Shown piece by piece: positions 20,901 to 30,968 of a DNA stretch of 64,000 bases (within the stretch, counting starts at the first letter, position 1; each line of letters begins with the position of its first letter). The translations under genes were made by a program, and so were the position numbers. A model generated the notes under the pieces. That model searched no databases. It was given only the letters and a program-made list of their open reading frames with translations, and had not been told where the DNA came from. The stretch is from Vicia villosa (lineage: Eukaryota; Streptophyta; Magnoliopsida; Fabales; Fabaceae). Where the stretch lies: NCBI RefSeq assembly GCF_029867415.1, contig NC_081183.1:50609133-50673132 (forward strand). Direction: 5' to 3'.

Positions 20901-21838
20901 TGGAAGAAGATCACCCATTCTCAGGCAGCGACAATGTGAACCTACAACCACATGACAGCGAAGATACTGCATCGGAGCAAGATGCTATGGAGGAGACTTC
21001 TAAACCAGAAAAACAAGATCCTCAAGGAACTTCGACTCTTGATACAGAAGCCATTCCTGGGACAACTTCGACGCTTGCCCCTGCGAAGCCTACTCCTTTG
21101 GAGCTGGAACAACTTAAGCAAACTGATCCTCTTAGTTTCCTAAAGGCTATCATGAATGTGAATACTTCGCCTTCGGAACTTGATGTCTCTCCAGCTGTGA
21201 CTGTAGAATCTAGTGACAAGGAAGATATTCCTAGCCTCCTTCGACAAATAAAATAGAGATTCTTTGGGGTCAATCTTGTGGATGTTCTCAGCCGGGAACC
21301 TATTAAGAGTCACAACTTAAATCAACTTTTAAAGAAAATAGATTTGCTTCAAGTCTCCACAGAAGTTTCAGAGGTAATTGTTCTTCTAGGTTCTCTGATT
21401 GATCAACTCCAGGCCAACATTCTTCGAAAGCAAAATGTCGAAAAAGAGCTATCTGAGACAATGGCCTCTCATGACTCTTCATGGAATTCTGCTGTGGATG
21501 CAACGAAACAAGGCGAGGCCCTCAAGCTTAAGCATTCAGAAAATCAGAAGGCTTTTGATGATTATGAGAAGAACATCAACTCCTGGAAACAAGAGATAAA
21601 GGTACTCGAGGACAAGATAAAGGAAGCTGAACGTTGTCAGGCAGCCATACAAAAATCCAACCAACAGGATTTGCTCGAAGTGGTGCAGTCGGGGATTAAA
21701 CATTTCGAGACTGCACAGAAATTAGTGCCAGAGATCGAAAGATTGAAGAAACAACGGGCATTAATTGAGCTTCGTATGTCTTCGTGGGAAACTCAATACT
21801 TGAAGATCAAAAACAATCTCCCTGAGGATTTTAACTAG
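17916..21838 (+). pseudogene. Antisense five-exon plant-mobile-domain gene in the Tat element, with nonsense mutations
   Basis: I read exons 17916-20004, 20067-20191, 20268-20534, 20613-20682 and 20763-21838. All introns are GT-AG and all exon phases add up, giving 1209 codons including the stop. Residues about 60-480 look like a plant mobile domain (LYYAWLEKVE, LVAVVHFWDASHNTFHLPCGMVTPNLFDVAAIIGL as two adjacent motifs, FLALWLSRCAFC). The middle exons encode a basic, Ser/Lys-rich linker; the last exon ends in a coiled coil (about 21280-21830). In-frame stops occur at 18636 (TAG), 19539 (TAA), 19911 (TGA) and 21254 (TAG); each is a single C-to-T change from a Gln or Arg codon. Intron 1 is only 62 nt, so its donor is least sure. 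Such antisense ORFs are reported for Tat elements; their role is unknown. Confidence 0.75.
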
Positions 21839-22287
21839 CTGTTTCCAATCCTGTAACTTGTTGCATTTTCGTTTTGTAATCGAAGCTTTTGTAGAAACAT
21901 CTATTCGTATGCTTGACTTCTATTTTCTTCGTTTATATCTACAATGTTCGCCAGCACTATTTTAGCGAATCTTTCAATTTCTGCCAAAATATATCTTTAG
22001 ATTTTCTACAGTGCTTTTATTTAATGCAACGTATAGACCCTGAACATCCTTCGCAGCATCCTTGCCTCTAGACTTGACGTTTCCACTTCTCTAGCCATAA
22101 TCATTATTGAACAGTGACGTCACTTTCTTCAAAACGTCAATTTAAGACGTGCGTGCATCAGTTTCATGATTACTTCTCAACTTCCAAAGGCGGGAAACGG
22201 CGGAAGCCATAACTTCTCTCTTTGGAAAACCCAACGCAGTCCAATCAATCATTAACAATTTAAAACCACCCTTCAGTATCCCCAGTC

Positions 22288-22295
22288 TATATAAA
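22288..22295 (+). promoter_or_regulatory. TATA box of second antisense gene
   Basis: TATATAAA in the context CTATATAAAGGG lies about 116 bp upstream of the ATG at 22404, so a start near 22320 would give a leader of about 85 nt. Confidence 0.65.
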
Positions 22296-22403
22296 GGGTC
22301 TAATATTGCCTTCATTTCTTCATTCATGCGCTTTCTCTCCCAACTAAACACAGAAAAAGAAAACACACAACTTCTTTCTCAAAAAACCTTTCTTTTCCTT
22401 GCA

Positions 22404-23138
22404 ATGGCTGAACCTCTTTCCTTTAATAACATCAAAGCCCTCATCAAGAACGAGTTCAGACTTTCTGAGGATGAACTTGTTCGTAACTTCATCAACATCG
22501 AAACTCTCTTTGTCAATCAAGAACTGGACTTCTATTTTGAAGAAGTCTTGGAGGGTGCTATCTACCCCAACATGTTGGCAGAATTCTGGATGAATGCGTC
22601 CCTACGCATAGATCCTGAAGGTAGGACCACCATTGATTCTGATATTCGACATGCTCGTCTAAGCATCACTCCCACCACTATTGCCAACCTAATGAGATGC
22701 AATAACTCTGGGGAAACTTTTGATGACAACAGTTTCAACATGACTACTCATCTCATGTTGAGAACTCTTATGGATAACGACCGCTTCAGTGCCAAAGTTA
22801 TCAGGATCTGGCACCAGATGCTCGTGGGAAACTTTCAACCTCGGAGGATTGATGAAAACAACATCATGGTTGAAGACTTGGAGTTTATCCTCTGTGGTCT
22901 TCGAGGGGAGAAAATTAACATTCCTTTGATGATCTTTAAAGGACTTGTTAAGGCTGTCTCTATTGGTGTCAACCGTCAAGGGAGTGTGACCTATCTTCCA
23001 TACGGGAGACTCCTCAGTTATATTTTCCTTAGGAAAGGTGTAGTGAAGAGGATGCGCAATTCTGGAGCCATGGATATGTTCGAAGCTGAACCCTCGCCTG
23101 TGCTATCCTTGGAAGGTTTAGACCAAAGGATTAACTAG
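22404..23138 (+). CDS. Antisense ORF 2, plant transposon protein-like
   Basis: An intact 244-residue ORF on the strand opposite the host element. An upstream in-frame ATG at 22326 exists, but it lies close to the expected transcription start; ATG 22404 in the context GCAATGGC fits better. The segment LVRNFINIETLF...ANMLAEFWMNASLR-like (YPNMLAEFWMNASLRIDPEG), then RHARLSITPTTIANLM, resembles the putative plant transposon protein domain often found next to retroelements, in which LVREFYAN- and TPETIA-type motifs recur. No catalytic motif is visible. An AATGAAAAAT tract after 23235 may hold the poly(A) signal. It ends about 240 bp before the end of pol, which runs convergently. Function unknown; coding status is well supported by length and promoter. 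Confidence 0.65.
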   Translation: MAEPLSFNNIKALIKNEFRLSEDELVRNFINIETLFVNQELDFYFEEVLEGAIYPNMLAEFWMNASLRIDPEGRTTIDSDIRHARLSITPTTIANLMRCNNSGETFDDNSFNMTTHLMLRTLMDNDRFSAKVIRIWHQMLVGNFQPRRIDENNIMVEDLEFILCGLRGEKINIPLMIFKGLVKAVSIGVNRQGSVTYLPYGRLLSYIFLRKGVVKRMRNSGAMDMFEAEPSPVLSLEGLDQRIN

Positions 23139-23378
23139 CAAGTATTTACCTTAGGTTTTTTATGCTTTCTTTTTCTTTTGTAATCTCAGATCCTGTTCTT
23201 TGGATCCTTTTGTAATGCACGTACTCCTATGTTTTGAATGAAAAATATTTTGGTGTCTCTTTAGACTCTTTTCCTTCCATTTAACAATCTATTCTGATTG
23301 TAAAGCCATTTTGATCAATGTGACATATATGTTTTGACACATGCCTGACCATTTTGGCTTTCGTAGTACCCTAAGTAT

Positions 23379-25784
23379 CTACGTTTTTGCAATCTTTACT
23401 TCGTACATACTTGGTTTATATCTCTTCAAATATTTCCCGTTTACTCTTAAGATCCTACGATCTTCTGCTAACTCTTCAATTTCGTAAGCATTGTTCGAAA
23501 ATACTTTTAAGATTCGAAAGGGTCCTTCCCAATGTGGGGACCATTTGCCAAGTGCCTGATTCTTTCGATCTATAGGTAAAATAACTTTCCAAACTAAGTC
23601 ATTATTAACAAAAATTTTACCTTTCACCTTTTTGTTGTATGCTCTGGACACTCTTTCCTTTTGCCTTTTTATCATTTCCACTGCTCGAAGTATGTCTTCG
23701 TCCAAATCTACTAACTCATTCATCATTAACTCCCAGTACACGTTGGGAGGAATGTCTGCTTGTCTTTGTATTCTTACCGATTGCAAATATATCTCAATTG
23801 GGAGTACTGCATCATGTCCAAACGTCAACTGGAAAGGAGTTGTATTTGTAGCTTCTTTTGGAGATGTTCGACAAGCCCAGAGTGCTTGATCTAAAGTCTT
23901 ATGCCAGTTCTTGGGTTTCTTTCCCACATGTTTCTTAATAAGGCCAATTATTATTTTGTTTGCTGCTTCAACCTGTCCATTTGCTTGAGCGTAGTAAGGT
24001 GTAGAAGTAAATAACTTGAAACCTATTTCTCTGGCAAAGTCTTGCATTTTTCGTCCAGTAAAGACTGATCCCTGATCGGTTGTTATACTTTCTGGGATTC
24101 CAAACCTATATATAATATGTTTCTGAATAAACTCAATCACAGCCTCTTGATCCACATTTGCCAGTGGTATTGCTTCGACCCATTTTGTGAAATAGTCTAT
24201 TCCTACCAAAATGTACCTTTGACCTTTAGATGACTTGGGGTGAATTTCTCCAATCAAATCTAATGCCCATCCCCTAAAAGGCCACGGTTTTACTATCGTA
24301 CTTAATTTGTTTGCTGGAGCGTGTTGGATACCTGCATGTTCTTGGCACTCTTGGCACCCTTTCGCAAACTCTATGCAATCTTTTAACATCGAAGGCCAAT
24401 ACATCCCATAACGAAACAATAGCCATTTCATTTTGTGCCCTGCTTGATGTGCACCACATGCCCCACTATGTACGTTCGACAGAGCCAAGTATGTTTCTGC
24501 TTCACCCAAGCATTTCAACAATACCCCTTCAGGAGTTTTCTTGAACAATTCATTTCCCATCAGGAAATATGACAAGGCTCTATACTTGATTTTCCTGTCT
24601 GTATCCGTCGAAGGATTTTTCAGATAGTTAATAATTGGACTCCTCCAATCTGTGTCTGCCAACGAGTCTATATTTAGTACTTCGAATTCTTCTTTGTTGG
24701 CATAACCCAATTGTGAGTTCTCTAGATCACTTGGCGAAAGTTTAGTAGACATTGCTCTTCCTCTTACTTCAATCAATTCCTCCAACTTTTCTTTTGATAT
24801 TTTATATCCTGAAGCTAATTGTGCCAAGTCGTTTGCTTCCTGGTTATTCACCCTTGATACGTGTTTTAATTCCACATATTCGAATCTCTTGAGTAGCCTA
24901 TTTGCAATGACAAAATACATGATCAAATTCTCTTTGATGCACTTGTACTCCTTTGTCAATTGTTTGATGACCAATTCGGAGTCTCCTTTAATTTCGACTC
25001 TGGTTGCCCCCAATTCTAACAAAGCCTCAAGTCCGGCAATTAATGCTTCGTATTCAGCTTCATTGTTGGAGCATAATGGACCTTCGATTTTATACTTGAG
25101 CTTTGTTGGAATTCCATCAGGAGAAATTATCAACATTCCAACTCCAGTACCCTCTCTATGTGTTGAACCATCGAAGTATAACTTCCAAGATTTTAAGTCC
25201 ACATAATGTTGATGATTCTCAACCACCGCATGGTCGACAATGAAGTCTGACACAATTTGACCTTTCATTGCCTTGAGAGGCTGAAATATTAATGAATATT
25301 CAGTAAGGGCTAAAGCCCACTTGCCAATTCGACAATGTAGTATTGGCTTAGATAACATATGTTTAATAACATCACAATGAGATGAAACATAAACATCAAC
25401 TGGCTTTATATAATACTTAAGTTTGATACAGGAGAAATACAAGCAAAGGCAGAGCTTTTCTATGTCAGTATATCTAGTCTCTGCATCATTGAGTACTCTA
25501 CTTAAGTAATAAATGGCTCTTTCGATGCCATTCTCATCTTCTTGTGCCAACATGCTGCCTATTGTTTTATCTGACGCTGAATTGTATAGGCGCATGTGCT
25601 TCTTCCCATTTGGGGGAGACAGAATTGGTGGACAAGTCAAGTATTGCTTTATCTGATCTAAAGCTTCTTGATGTTCAGCACGCCATTCAAATTTTCCTTG
25701 CTTAAGCCATAGTAGAGATGAAAAAGCTTGCGTGCGTCCACTCAGGTTAGAGATAAATCTCCTTAAGAAATTTATCTTACCCAA
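23379..25784 (-). CDS. Tat pol part 2: RNase H, second RNase H, integrase
   Basis: An 801-residue frame. Residues about 1-185 are the end of the RT connection and the Ty3-type RNase H (FEWRAEHQEALDQIK, ASDKTIGSMLAQ). Residues about 197-330 are a second, archaeal-type RNase H with YFDGS, NNEAEYEALIAG, GDSELV and NNQEANDLAQLAS supplying the acidic residues; the dual RNase H is diagnostic of Tat. Integrase follows: an HHCC zinc domain (HSGACGAHQAGHK...CQECQEH), catalytic Asp in LDLIGEIH, Asp in TTDQGSVF, Glu in ANGQVEAANK, and a GPF-type C-terminal module (WEGPFRILKV). It is in the same frame as the RT ORF but separated from it by one TAA (25791-25793), so the first Met is probably not a native start. 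Confidence 0.92.
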   Translation of the reverse strand: MGKINFLRRFISNLSGRTQAFSSLLWLKQGKFEWRAEHQEALDQIKQYLTCPPILSPPNGKKHMRLYNSASDKTIGSMLAQEDENGIERAIYYLSRVLNDAETRYTDIEKLCLCLYFSCIKLKYYIKPVDVYVSSHCDVIKHMLSKPILHCRIGKWALALTEYSLIFQPLKAMKGQIVSDFIVDHAVVENHQHYVDLKSWKLYFDGSTHREGTGVGMLIISPDGIPTKLKYKIEGPLCSNNEAEYEALIAGLEALLELGATRVEIKGDSELVIKQLTKEYKCIKENLIMYFVIANRLLKRFEYVELKHVSRVNNQEANDLAQLASGYKISKEKLEELIEVRGRAMSTKLSPSDLENSQLGYANKEEFEVLNIDSLADTDWRSPIINYLKNPSTDTDRKIKYRALSYFLMGNELFKKTPEGVLLKCLGEAETYLALSNVHSGACGAHQAGHKMKWLLFRYGMYWPSMLKDCIEFAKGCQECQEHAGIQHAPANKLSTIVKPWPFRGWALDLIGEIHPKSSKGQRYILVGIDYFTKWVEAIPLANVDQEAVIEFIQKHIIYRFGIPESITTDQGSVFTGRKMQDFAREIGFKLFTSTPYYAQANGQVEAANKIIIGLIKKHVGKKPKNWHKTLDQALWACRTSPKEATNTTPFQLTFGHDAVLPIEIYLQSVRIQRQADIPPNVYWELMMNELVDLDEDILRAVEMIKRQKERVSRAYNKKVKGKIFVNNDLVWKVILPIDRKNQALGKWSPHWEGPFRILKVFSNNAYEIEELAEDRRILRVNGKYLKRYKPSMYEVKIAKT

Positions 25785-25790
25785 TAATGA

Positions 25791-27092
25791 TTATAGTTCT
25801 TTCTTCGTGGATGGAGACTTGGTTTCCATAATGGCTTTTGTCTTGTTCTGGTTAATTTCTATCCCTTTTTTGTGGACTACGAAACCCAAGAAATCACCTG
25901 CCTGCACAAAGAAAGCACATTTGAGGGGGTTCATCTTCAAGCCATATTTCCTCATTCTTTCGAATGATTGGCTCAGATGATCGAGATGACTCATACCCGA
26001 GGTAGATTTTACCACAATGTCATCTATATATACTTGCATGAATGTTTCTATAAAGTCATGAAATATAGAATTCATTGCTCTTTGATAAGTTGCCCCAGCG
26101 TTTTTCAAACCAAAAGGCATCACAACCCATTCGTAAGTGCCTATTGCCCCTGGGCAACGAAATGCTGTTTTGGATACATCATCTTCTGCTATAAAGATTT
26201 GATTGTATCCCGAATATCCATCCAATATGCTCAAATACTCAAAACCTGCGGCTGAGTCTACTAGCCTTTCTGCTACAGGCATGGGATACTCGTTTTTAGG
26301 AGTAGCTGCATTAAGGTCACGAAAGTCTATGCATACTCTTAATGAGCCATTCTTTTTAATTACAGGTACTATATTAGCAATCCATTCAACATACCTTGTA
26401 GTTTGGATAAATTTGCAACGCAAGAGCCTTTCGACCTCTGCTTTAATCTTCGAGTGAATCTCTGGCGCGAATCTTCTGGGAGTTTGCTTTATAGGCTTCT
26501 TCCCTTCTTTTATTGGTAATTTTAATTCGACTAAGTCTCGTCCTAGACCAGGCATCTCATCATAATCCCAAGCAAAACAATCTCTGTTTTCTTTCAGCAT
26601 TTTGATGACCGTTGCTTTTAATTCTGGTTCTAGTTTCGCGCTGATATATGTTACCCTTTTTTGATCATTGTCTCCAAGATTTACTTCTTCAAGTGGATCT
26701 TGGGCCAACATCTTTATATTCGACGCCATTGGGTCTTTTTCGAATCCCAAAGGTTCCTCGTCGTATATTGCATCTAACCTTTGATTTGGTTCTTCTCTTA
26801 TGATCTCTTCGTCTGGAGCCGTGTCTTCAGAGAGTTCGAAACTCGTACGTATCTCCAATTCTGTTATTCCTTCTTTGGTTAGAACTGCATCTATCTTTGT
26901 ATTTGATAGTTCGGCTTCAAGAGCCGCCTTCCTTTTGTTCTCAGCCACATAGGCCGAAATCTTTTCGAAGAACGAAGACTCAGACATGATTAATGTCATC
27001 GTCCCAGCCTGTTGGCCGTACTGTTGGATAATTCTCCAATGGTGTTGTATCTGCTGGACCATCCATGATCTCTCTATCCCATTGGAATCCAT
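25791..27092 (-). CDS. Tat pol part 1: reverse transcriptase
   Basis: A 433-residue frame carrying RT with VCIDFRDLNAATPKNEYPMP, LSILDGYSGYNQI and the catalytic YIDD box (near 26020). The native pol start is unclear: the first 113 nt overlap the end of gag-protease, and pol is in the +1 register relative to it, so expression needs recoding, internal initiation or splicing. Ogre relatives have an intron between protease and RT. The frame ends at a TAA (25791-25793) just before a LLGKINFLRRFI segment, a place where the family normally reads through. The stop is one C-to-T change from a Gln codon, so pol is broken by a point mutation. Confidence 0.92.
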   Translation of the reverse strand: MDSNGIERSWMVQQIQHHWRIIQQYGQQAGTMTLIMSESSFFEKISAYVAENKRKAALEAELSNTKIDAVLTKEGITELEIRTSFELSEDTAPDEEIIREEPNQRLDAIYDEEPLGFEKDPMASNIKMLAQDPLEEVNLGDNDQKRVTYISAKLEPELKATVIKMLKENRDCFAWDYDEMPGLGRDLVELKLPIKEGKKPIKQTPRRFAPEIHSKIKAEVERLLRCKFIQTTRYVEWIANIVPVIKKNGSLRVCIDFRDLNAATPKNEYPMPVAERLVDSAAGFEYLSILDGYSGYNQIFIAEDDVSKTAFRCPGAIGTYEWVVMPFGLKNAGATYQRAMNSIFHDFIETFMQVYIDDIVVKSTSGMSHLDHLSQSFERMRKYGLKMNPLKCAFFVQAGDFLGFVVHKKGIEINQNKTKAIMETKSPSTKKEL

Positions 27093-30000
27093 TTGGGTGT
27101 AAAGTTAAATAGTACAATGCATTTTTATTTGGGGTATACATCTCTTCTGCAGCATGACAAGGGCCTATGTTTGCCAGGTTCCTATCGAAGTTGGTTTTAT
27201 TCACCTGGTTGACTTCAGCCATATAGTAACTCTGATTACCTTCGATATTATCCACTATACCATCTTCCCTCCAAATTGTCACCCTCTGATGCATTGTTGA
27301 GGGCACAGCTGCTACCCCATGAATCCATTCCCTACCAAGCAAAAGGTTGTAGTTTGCTTTTGCTGGTATAACCATGAACATGGTTGGCCTGGTAACTGAG
27401 CCTACTGTCAAATTGACCTGAACGACTCCCAGTGTTTGTCCTATTTTGCCTTCGTAGTTAGATAAAACCATGTTATGTGGACTTATATCCGTATCGAACA
27501 TACCAATTCTCTTTAGCATGTATTGAGGCATTAGGTTCACTGCTGCTCCCCCATCAACTAGGACTTTATTAATGCCAACATTCTCAATCTTAGCCCTGAT
27601 ATAGAGTGGCTTCAAATGATTTCGCATACCCTCAACAGGCCTTTCGAAGAAAGCATTCTGTTCTTCAACTGCACCATTATTCAGCACATAGTAACACACA
27701 GGTCTGTGTTTTGCCATTTCTTCGATATCAGCCTCTTCACAGTCTTCCACTTCAGTTTCCTGATTAAACTCGTGAGGGAGTACGGATACAACATTGCAAT
27801 TCAAGTTTATAGATGACACTCCATCAGAATCAAAATCATTTGTCATTCTATCCTCTTCTTTCCAGGAATTTGAACGCATCTTTTCTTCTTCATCCAAGAG
27901 TTTTTCAGCTTCGAATAATCTGCGTTCCACCGGAGGTTTGTTTGACTTTGCCCCCTGGTGTGGGACTTGGTTGCTACTAGATTCTCCAGTTTCTCTTGGC
28001 CTGTATTCCTTCTGAGCCTTTTTTATTCTTTGATGCCTTCTCCACTGGGACCGAGACATAGGATTTTTTCCTTTATAATTCTCCAATCGATACGCCTCTC
28101 GATTTGGTCTTCGAAATTGTTTCCTATATGCCATTGCAGTTCTCCCTCCTTGGTCCCAACTTCGCCATTTGTTGGTTCTTGCATCAGCTTGCACCCACCT
28201 ATCCCTGGGTGCATCTGTAGGGATTTTGAATGTTACCCTTCGAGCTCTGGGGTGTGGGCTATCAGGCCTCTTTGTTGGAGTCCATATGTCGAAACCGTAC
28301 AGGTTAGGACGCAACCCCTGAGTTTCTCGACTCATGTAGCAGTACACACGTTCGAATGATCGTGCTAGCATTTCATCATAGACTGCCCCACATCTGGGGC
28401 ACATAGCAACTTCAGTGTTTCCTTTGTGGCATCTGACCAAAAATCCTACTAAGCTTTCCTCCATCCTTGGGTACAGTTGTAGTAGGGGATTTGGCTCTCT
28501 TCCTGGGTGTTCCCATCTTTCACGTCGAGCCCTTTCGAAGTTGGCTTCGACCCTTCGATTCAGCATGATCGAACACCTTGGACACATCCATTGTTTACCA
28601 CCATTTCTCTCATGGCAATTCCAGAGGTAGTCTTTGAGGCTCTCAGTGTTTGGAGGAACTTCGATGCCCCCATTTTGCCTCGTCAGCCATGTCTCTAGTT
28701 CACCAAACTCAGACACTGGGCGTCTGGCGCTGACCATGTTAACCACTGCTGGAGGAACTTCAGAGATTTGGATTTTCTGGAGTTTCATCCTGAGGTCTTC
28801 AGTGGCCTCACTGTTTTCTTCCTTCGATGCTTCAGTTATCTCTGTCTTGGAAGATTCTTCAACATCAGTATTGAAGACTATGTCACCATCTAGGCTTTCA
28901 GTAGCCTGCTTTCCATTGAACATTGTTTTAGTTTCCACAACTTCGACTTCAGATGCTTCCACCATGTTGATATCTTCTACCTCACAGAGGCTAGCGTCAG
29001 CAATGTTCAGGGGATTGGTATCGACCCTCATGTGACTCTTGGTCTTGTCAGCAAACTTCAACCTTCCATCATTGATAGCATTTTGAATTAGATCCCTGAA
29101 AAGAAAACATTGAGAAGTTTTATGGCCTAAAAAACCATGATATTTACAAAAACCTATTTTCTTCCGTTGTTCCAACGGAGGAATTTTGGAATTTGGAGGT
29201 AGTATCATTTGGCCATCTTTTACCAGTAAATCAAATATTTCATCACACTTGGTAACGTCGAATGTATAAGTTTTCTTAGGGAACCTATCATTCTTATCGT
29301 TTTCTACTGGGTTTTTTCCATTTGCAGGATTTAGCAATTTGCAGGCATAAGGTGGCGCTTCTTTCAACTCAGCCAAGTCTATTTCGACTTCTTCAGGGCT
29401 ATATGAGTCATTGAAAGACTCATCATCAGCGTCCTCGGCTTCGACGTACGCTACCCTTTCCTTCTTATAACTTTTATTTGCCCTAACTTTTTCTGCCTTC
29501 AGACGTTCGACCTGTCGAACCCTGTCTGCTAATTGGGCCATGTCCCTAAGGTATTGGGTATCTAGTTTCTTTCTTATTGAATAATCTAGACCACCCGCAG
29601 CCATCTCGACAAGTTCATGCTCTGGGACTGTTGTAAAACACCTTGATTTCAACAGACGGAACCTATTCAAGTAGTCATCAATTGTTTCTGTGAATTTTCT
29701 CTTAATACTGGCCAATTTTTTCAAACTTATCTTAGTTTGGCCCATATAGAATTGCTCATGGAACAACCTTTCTAAGTATGCCCACGCATCTATCGAATTT
29801 GGTGGCAAAGTAGTAAACCAAATGAAGGCATTCTTTGTCAGCGAACTAGGGAAATATTTGATCCTTAAATCCTCGTTTCCCGCTAAGTCTCCTGCTTCTG
29901 TCAAATATCTAGCAATATGTTCCACCGTTGACTCATTAGTTTCGCCTGAAAATTTTGTAAATTTGGGTACCTTAGTGCCCCTAGGCAATTCTGTCTGCAT

Positions 30001-30903
30001 GATATAATCTGATATAGGGGATGTATAATTTGGACGTCTAAGTCCAGTACTAAGGCCATTATTGGCCATAACCCTTTCTATCATGGCAGTTAAGTTATTT
30101 TCTGTAGCCAGATTTTCTCTTCTGACTCTTTGGACAATCTCATATGGGTGTTCGTTCCTACCCACAACCCTTAATCTGGGTCGCTCTTCCTCCGTTTCCT
30201 GTCGAACGGGGACGGTTCTTTGATTTGAAGCCTCTAAGTTAATTACTGGAGTTCCTTCGATCGTCTCTGTTCTTTGTGAGGGGCCTACATCCCTAGTGGC
30301 TGTCCTAGATAACGGAACTATATCTTGTACACGTTCCATAATGGGCCTCTCTTCTTGATTTGAAGGCTGTTTGTCTTTCCTTCTAGGTGGTGTTACTCCC
30401 ATGAACTCTGCCATTCGATTCATTTGAGATGATATCTTTTGGAAAGTCTCCATGTTTTCCCTATTTGTAGTAGCAATATTTGTCACTAGTGGGTTTAAAA
30501 TTGAAGTCAATTCTCTGGCCAAAGCCCCTAGCATATCATGGTTGCTTGCATCCATTTCTTGTCGAAATGCTGCTTGGTTATTTGTGGTAAAGTGGGGCAT
30601 CTGGGTAGAAAAACTAGTGTTGTGTGCACTTCGACCCACTGAACTAACATTCGGTGAAAATGTCGCATTGTTAGTTGGGGCATATATAGGTCCTGCCCCT
30701 CGTACGCCTGTTCCATATTGGTATGGCATTCCATATGGATTATTTGGTCTCCATTCGAAAGCAGAATTCGTGCCTTGACCAAACAAATTGTTTGCAGCAT
30801 TTGTCGAGGAAAACGGTACGTCCTCTGCACTTGTGGATGAGGGTGCGGTTGTCGACACTGAAACTGGAATAGTCCCTGAGGGTCCTGTATTATTTTCAGG
30901 CAT
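26980..30903 (-). CDS. Tat gag-protease with twin CxxC modules
   Basis: A 1307-residue frame. The gag core lies at about residues 320-475 (FIWFTTLPPNSIDAW, IDDYLNRFRLLKSR). A CKYHGFLGHKTSQC zinc motif sits near residue 590. Two related Cys modules, CHERNGGKQWMCPRC and CHKGNTEVAMCPRC, lie about 55-60 residues apart near residues 765-840. The protease has LVDGGAAVNLMP near residue 1140, with Asp-Gly-Gly instead of the common DSG/DTG. The frame stays open about 22 codons upstream of the Met at 30903 and then enters LTR sequence with a stop, so the native N-terminus was removed by the deletion at 30969. Acidic and basic low-complexity stretches fill the centre. Confidence 0.9.
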   Translation of the reverse strand: MPENNTGPSGTIPVSVSTTAPSSTSAEDVPFSSTNAANNLFGQGTNSAFEWRPNNPYGMPYQYGTGVRGAGPIYAPTNNATFSPNVSSVGRSAHNTSFSTQMPHFTTNNQAAFRQEMDASNHDMLGALARELTSILNPLVTNIATTNRENMETFQKISSQMNRMAEFMGVTPPRRKDKQPSNQEERPIMERVQDIVPLSRTATRDVGPSQRTETIEGTPVINLEASNQRTVPVRQETEEERPRLRVVGRNEHPYEIVQRVRRENLATENNLTAMIERVMANNGLSTGLRRPNYTSPISDYIMQTELPRGTKVPKFTKFSGETNESTVEHIARYLTEAGDLAGNEDLRIKYFPSSLTKNAFIWFTTLPPNSIDAWAYLERLFHEQFYMGQTKISLKKLASIKRKFTETIDDYLNRFRLLKSRCFTTVPEHELVEMAAGGLDYSIRKKLDTQYLRDMAQLADRVRQVERLKAEKVRANKSYKKERVAYVEAEDADDESFNDSYSPEEVEIDLAELKEAPPYACKLLNPANGKNPVENDKNDRFPKKTYTFDVTKCDEIFDLLVKDGQMILPPNSKIPPLEQRKKIGFCKYHGFLGHKTSQCFLFRDLIQNAINDGRLKFADKTKSHMRVDTNPLNIADASLCEVEDINMVEASEVEVVETKTMFNGKQATESLDGDIVFNTDVEESSKTEITEASKEENSEATEDLRMKLQKIQISEVPPAVVNMVSARRPVSEFGELETWLTRQNGGIEVPPNTESLKDYLWNCHERNGGKQWMCPRCSIMLNRRVEANFERARRERWEHPGREPNPLLQLYPRMEESLVGFLVRCHKGNTEVAMCPRCGAVYDEMLARSFERVYCYMSRETQGLRPNLYGFDIWTPTKRPDSPHPRARRVTFKIPTDAPRDRWVQADARTNKWRSWDQGGRTAMAYRKQFRRPNREAYRLENYKGKNPMSRSQWRRHQRIKKAQKEYRPRETGESSSNQVPHQGAKSNKPPVERRLFEAEKLLDEEEKMRSNSWKEEDRMTNDFDSDGVSSINLNCNVVSVLPHEFNQETEVEDCEEADIEEMAKHRPVCYYVLNNGAVEEQNAFFERPVEGMRNHLKPLYIRAKIENVGINKVLVDGGAAVNLMPQYMLKRIGMFDTDISPHNMVLSNYEGKIGQTLGVVQVNLTVGSVTRPTMFMVIPAKANYNLLLGREWIHGVAAVPSTMHQRVTIWREDGIVDNIEGNQSYYMAEVNQVNKTNFDRNLANIGPCHAAEEMYTPNKNALYYLTLHPNGFQWDREIMDGPADTTPLENYPTVRPTGWDDDINHV

Positions 30904-30968
30904 AGCCTGGGAATTATCTGCAGGTCTCGATCCATTTGGACCCGTTGTATCCCGTGTTCCTTGAGTGG

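Noticed and set aside
27616..29035. Several plus-strand ORFs of 60-133 codons
   Set aside because: They are shadows of the intact gag-protease frame on the minus strand.
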